Origin: Thermodesulfovibrionales bacterium | Lineage (GTDB): Bacteria > Nitrospirota > Thermodesulfovibrionia > Thermodesulfovibrionales > UBA1546 | Direction of reading: 5' to 3' | Assembly: GCA_030018605.1 (NCBI GenBank) | Contig: JASEHP010000106.1 | Span: forward strand, 1-5,770 | DNA length: 5,770 nucleotides | Shown here: positions 4,919-5,770 of the stretch, piece by piece | How positions within the stretch are numbered: the first letter of the stretch is position 1 | Layout of the letters: each line of letters begins with the position of its first letter | Notes under the pieces: generated by a model | Databases searched by the model: none | Told to the model about the DNA's origin: nothing | The model's input: the letters and a program-made list of their open reading frames with translations, nothing else | Translations under genes and position numbers: made by a program

Positions 4919-5572
4919 CTATTCTTGCCTGAACGGTGGGTTTACAATATTTGACGGGACCCCATGCTGCTCCTTTATTTTAACGGTTCTCCCATTTATA
5001 ACGAGTCTTCCCTCGGAAAATAGCCTTACTGCCTCGGGATATATCCTGTGCTCAAAACTCAATATGCGTTCAGAAAGAGTATCTTCCGTGTCATCAGGCA
5101 TCACAGGGACTGCTGCCTGTATAATTACTGGCCCTGTATCCATTCCCTCGTCAACAAAATGAACTGTGCAGCCTGAAATCTTTACGCCGTAGTCAAGCGC
5201 CTGTTTCTGTCCGTGCAGCCCCGGGAATGAAGGAAGCAGCGCAGGATGGATATTCATTATCCTGTTGGGAAATTCGTCTACCAGGGGTTTTCTTACAATC
5301 CTCATAAATCCTGCGAGTATAACGAGTTCAACGCCGCATGATTTCAGTTCGTCTGCAACCTTTTTGAAGAATTCATCCTTTGTTGCAAACTCTTTCGGGT
5401 TTATAAAGATATGTTTTATGTTATGTCTCTTAGCCCGTTCTATTGCAAAGGCGGACGGATTGTCTGTTATCAATATTTCTATTGAGGCTTTGAGATTTTT
5501 ATTTTCTATCGCATCTATTATTGCCTGAAAATTAGAGCCGCGGCCAGATGCAAGAACGCCTATTTTCAGCAT
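4919..5572 (-). CDS. purN: Phosphoribosylglycinamide formyltransferase (GART)
   Basis: PurN uses 10-formyltetrahydrofolate to formylate glycinamide ribonucleotide, the third step of de novo purine synthesis, in the cytoplasm. The 217-residue protein shows the phosphate-binding LASGRGSN (7-14), the folate-side stretch AGFMRIV (87-93), the active-site MNIHPALLPSFPGLHG (106-121, with N107 and H109), and H138 with D145 in HFVDEGMDTGP. These correspond to Asn106, His108, His137 and Asp144 of the E. coli enzyme. The C-terminal tail after about residue 203 (GVPSNIVNPPFRQE) is variable in the family. The ATG is well supported by AGGGAGG at about 5581-5587, eight bases upstream. It is the first gene of the minus-strand operon inside the window and lies just downstream of the palindromic element, so its leader RNA may contain those hairpins. 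No convincing promoter was seen between the element and the gene; one may lie beyond 5770. Confidence 0.97.
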   Translation of the reverse strand: MLKIGVLASGRGSNFQAIIDAIENKNLKASIEILITDNPSAFAIERAKRHNIKHIFINPKEFATKDEFFKKVADELKSCGVELVILAGFMRIVRKPLVDEFPNRIMNIHPALLPSFPGLHGQKQALDYGVKISGCTVHFVDEGMDTGPVIIQAAVPVMPDDTEDTLSERILSFEHRIYPEAVRLFSEGRLVINGRTVKIKEQHGVPSNIVNPPFRQE

Positions 5573-5635
5573 AGCGGATGCCTCCCTTTCGATTTATCAA
5601 ATAGAAGTTCATTCCCAAACCCTTTTCGCTTTTTG

Positions 5636-5760
5636 CAGTCCGCCTCAGGCGGATTGACAAATCTAAGGCTCGTTACAGGCAATTTCAAAACTCGTTCCCC
5701 GAAATAATCGGGGAACTCAGACAGTTGAAATTGCTTATCTTCCACTTCGCCGAGATTTGT
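5636..5760. repeat. Palindromic intergenic element with one hairpin and three nested inverted-repeat arms
   Basis: Four arm pairs are visible. CAGTCCGCC (5636-5644) pairs with GGCGGATTG (5648-5656) around TCA, with one G-T wobble. Next to it, three exact pairs are nested: ACAAATCT (5657-5664) with AGATTTGT (5753-5760), GCAATTTCAA (5679-5688) with TTGAAATTGC (5725-5734), and GTTCCCCGA (5694-5702) with TCGGGGAAC (5708-5716) around the loop AATAA. Together they would fold almost the whole stretch into one long interrupted hairpin flanked by a short one. A stop-free frame crosses it on the minus strand but resembles no protein I know. Non-autonomous mobile elements (MITEs) and REP-like repeats have this kind of symmetry; that it is dispersed in the genome is inference, as only one copy is in view and no target-site duplication is evident. 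The 60 bases between it and purN hold only the purN ribosome site. Confidence 0.7.
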
Positions 5761-5770
5761 TACCAAAAAT

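Noticed and set aside
5566..5766. A 66-codon minus-strand frame beginning with TTG and running into the start of purN
   Set aside because: It reads through the palindromic element, so its residues are dictated by the inverted repeats; no ribosome site can be judged at the window edge and it resembles no known family. The frame is open to the edge, so a gene end entering from outside is not fully excluded.

Overview
The window carries seven intact protein genes in four transcription blocks on both strands, with moderate GC, TTG used as a start beside ATG, and short AT-rich spacers. No rRNA, tRNA, CRISPR array, transposase or integrase was seen. The gene families point to a diderm, Gram-negative-type bacterium: an outer-membrane-type lipoprotein, a periplasmic LysM/YkuD transpeptidase and a bacterial purN-rsmD-coaD cluster. 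A Nitrospirota or Desulfobacterota (deltaproteobacterial) lineage is my guess from gene style only and is weakly supported.

Layout. (1) At 130-543 (+) lies a small lipoprotein that is almost entirely coiled coil and ends in Lys-Lys; it is followed by a strong Rho-independent terminator. (2) At 629-1528 (-), tail to tail with it, lies an L,D-transpeptidase whose architecture resembles the E. coli YbiS/ErfK/YcfS group, the enzymes that attach Braun lipoprotein to peptidoglycan. The two could form an outer-membrane-to-wall tether: substrate and enzyme. (3) Divergent from the transpeptidase is a two-gene operon at 1682-3433 (+): a winged-helix/zinc-ribbon regulator followed 9 bases later by a metallo-beta-lactamase/beta-CASP nuclease of the CPSF73-like RNA-processing type. 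(4) Convergent with that operon is a minus-strand housekeeping operon read from 5572 down to 3510: purN (purine synthesis), rsmD (16S rRNA methylation), coaD (coenzyme A synthesis) and a stand-alone MetRS-C-terminal-like tRNA-binding OB-fold protein. The last three genes overlap (TAATG and ATGA junctions), so they are probably translationally coupled.

Upstream of purN, 5636-5760 is a dense palindromic element: one 9-bp hairpin next to three nested inverted-repeat arms. It looks like a dispersed, MITE-like or REP-like intergenic repeat and is the clearest non-genic structure here. Most of the rest is conventional. The observations most worth following are the lipoprotein/transpeptidase pair, the heptad pattern of the lipoprotein, the palindromic element, and the regulator-nuclease pairing.
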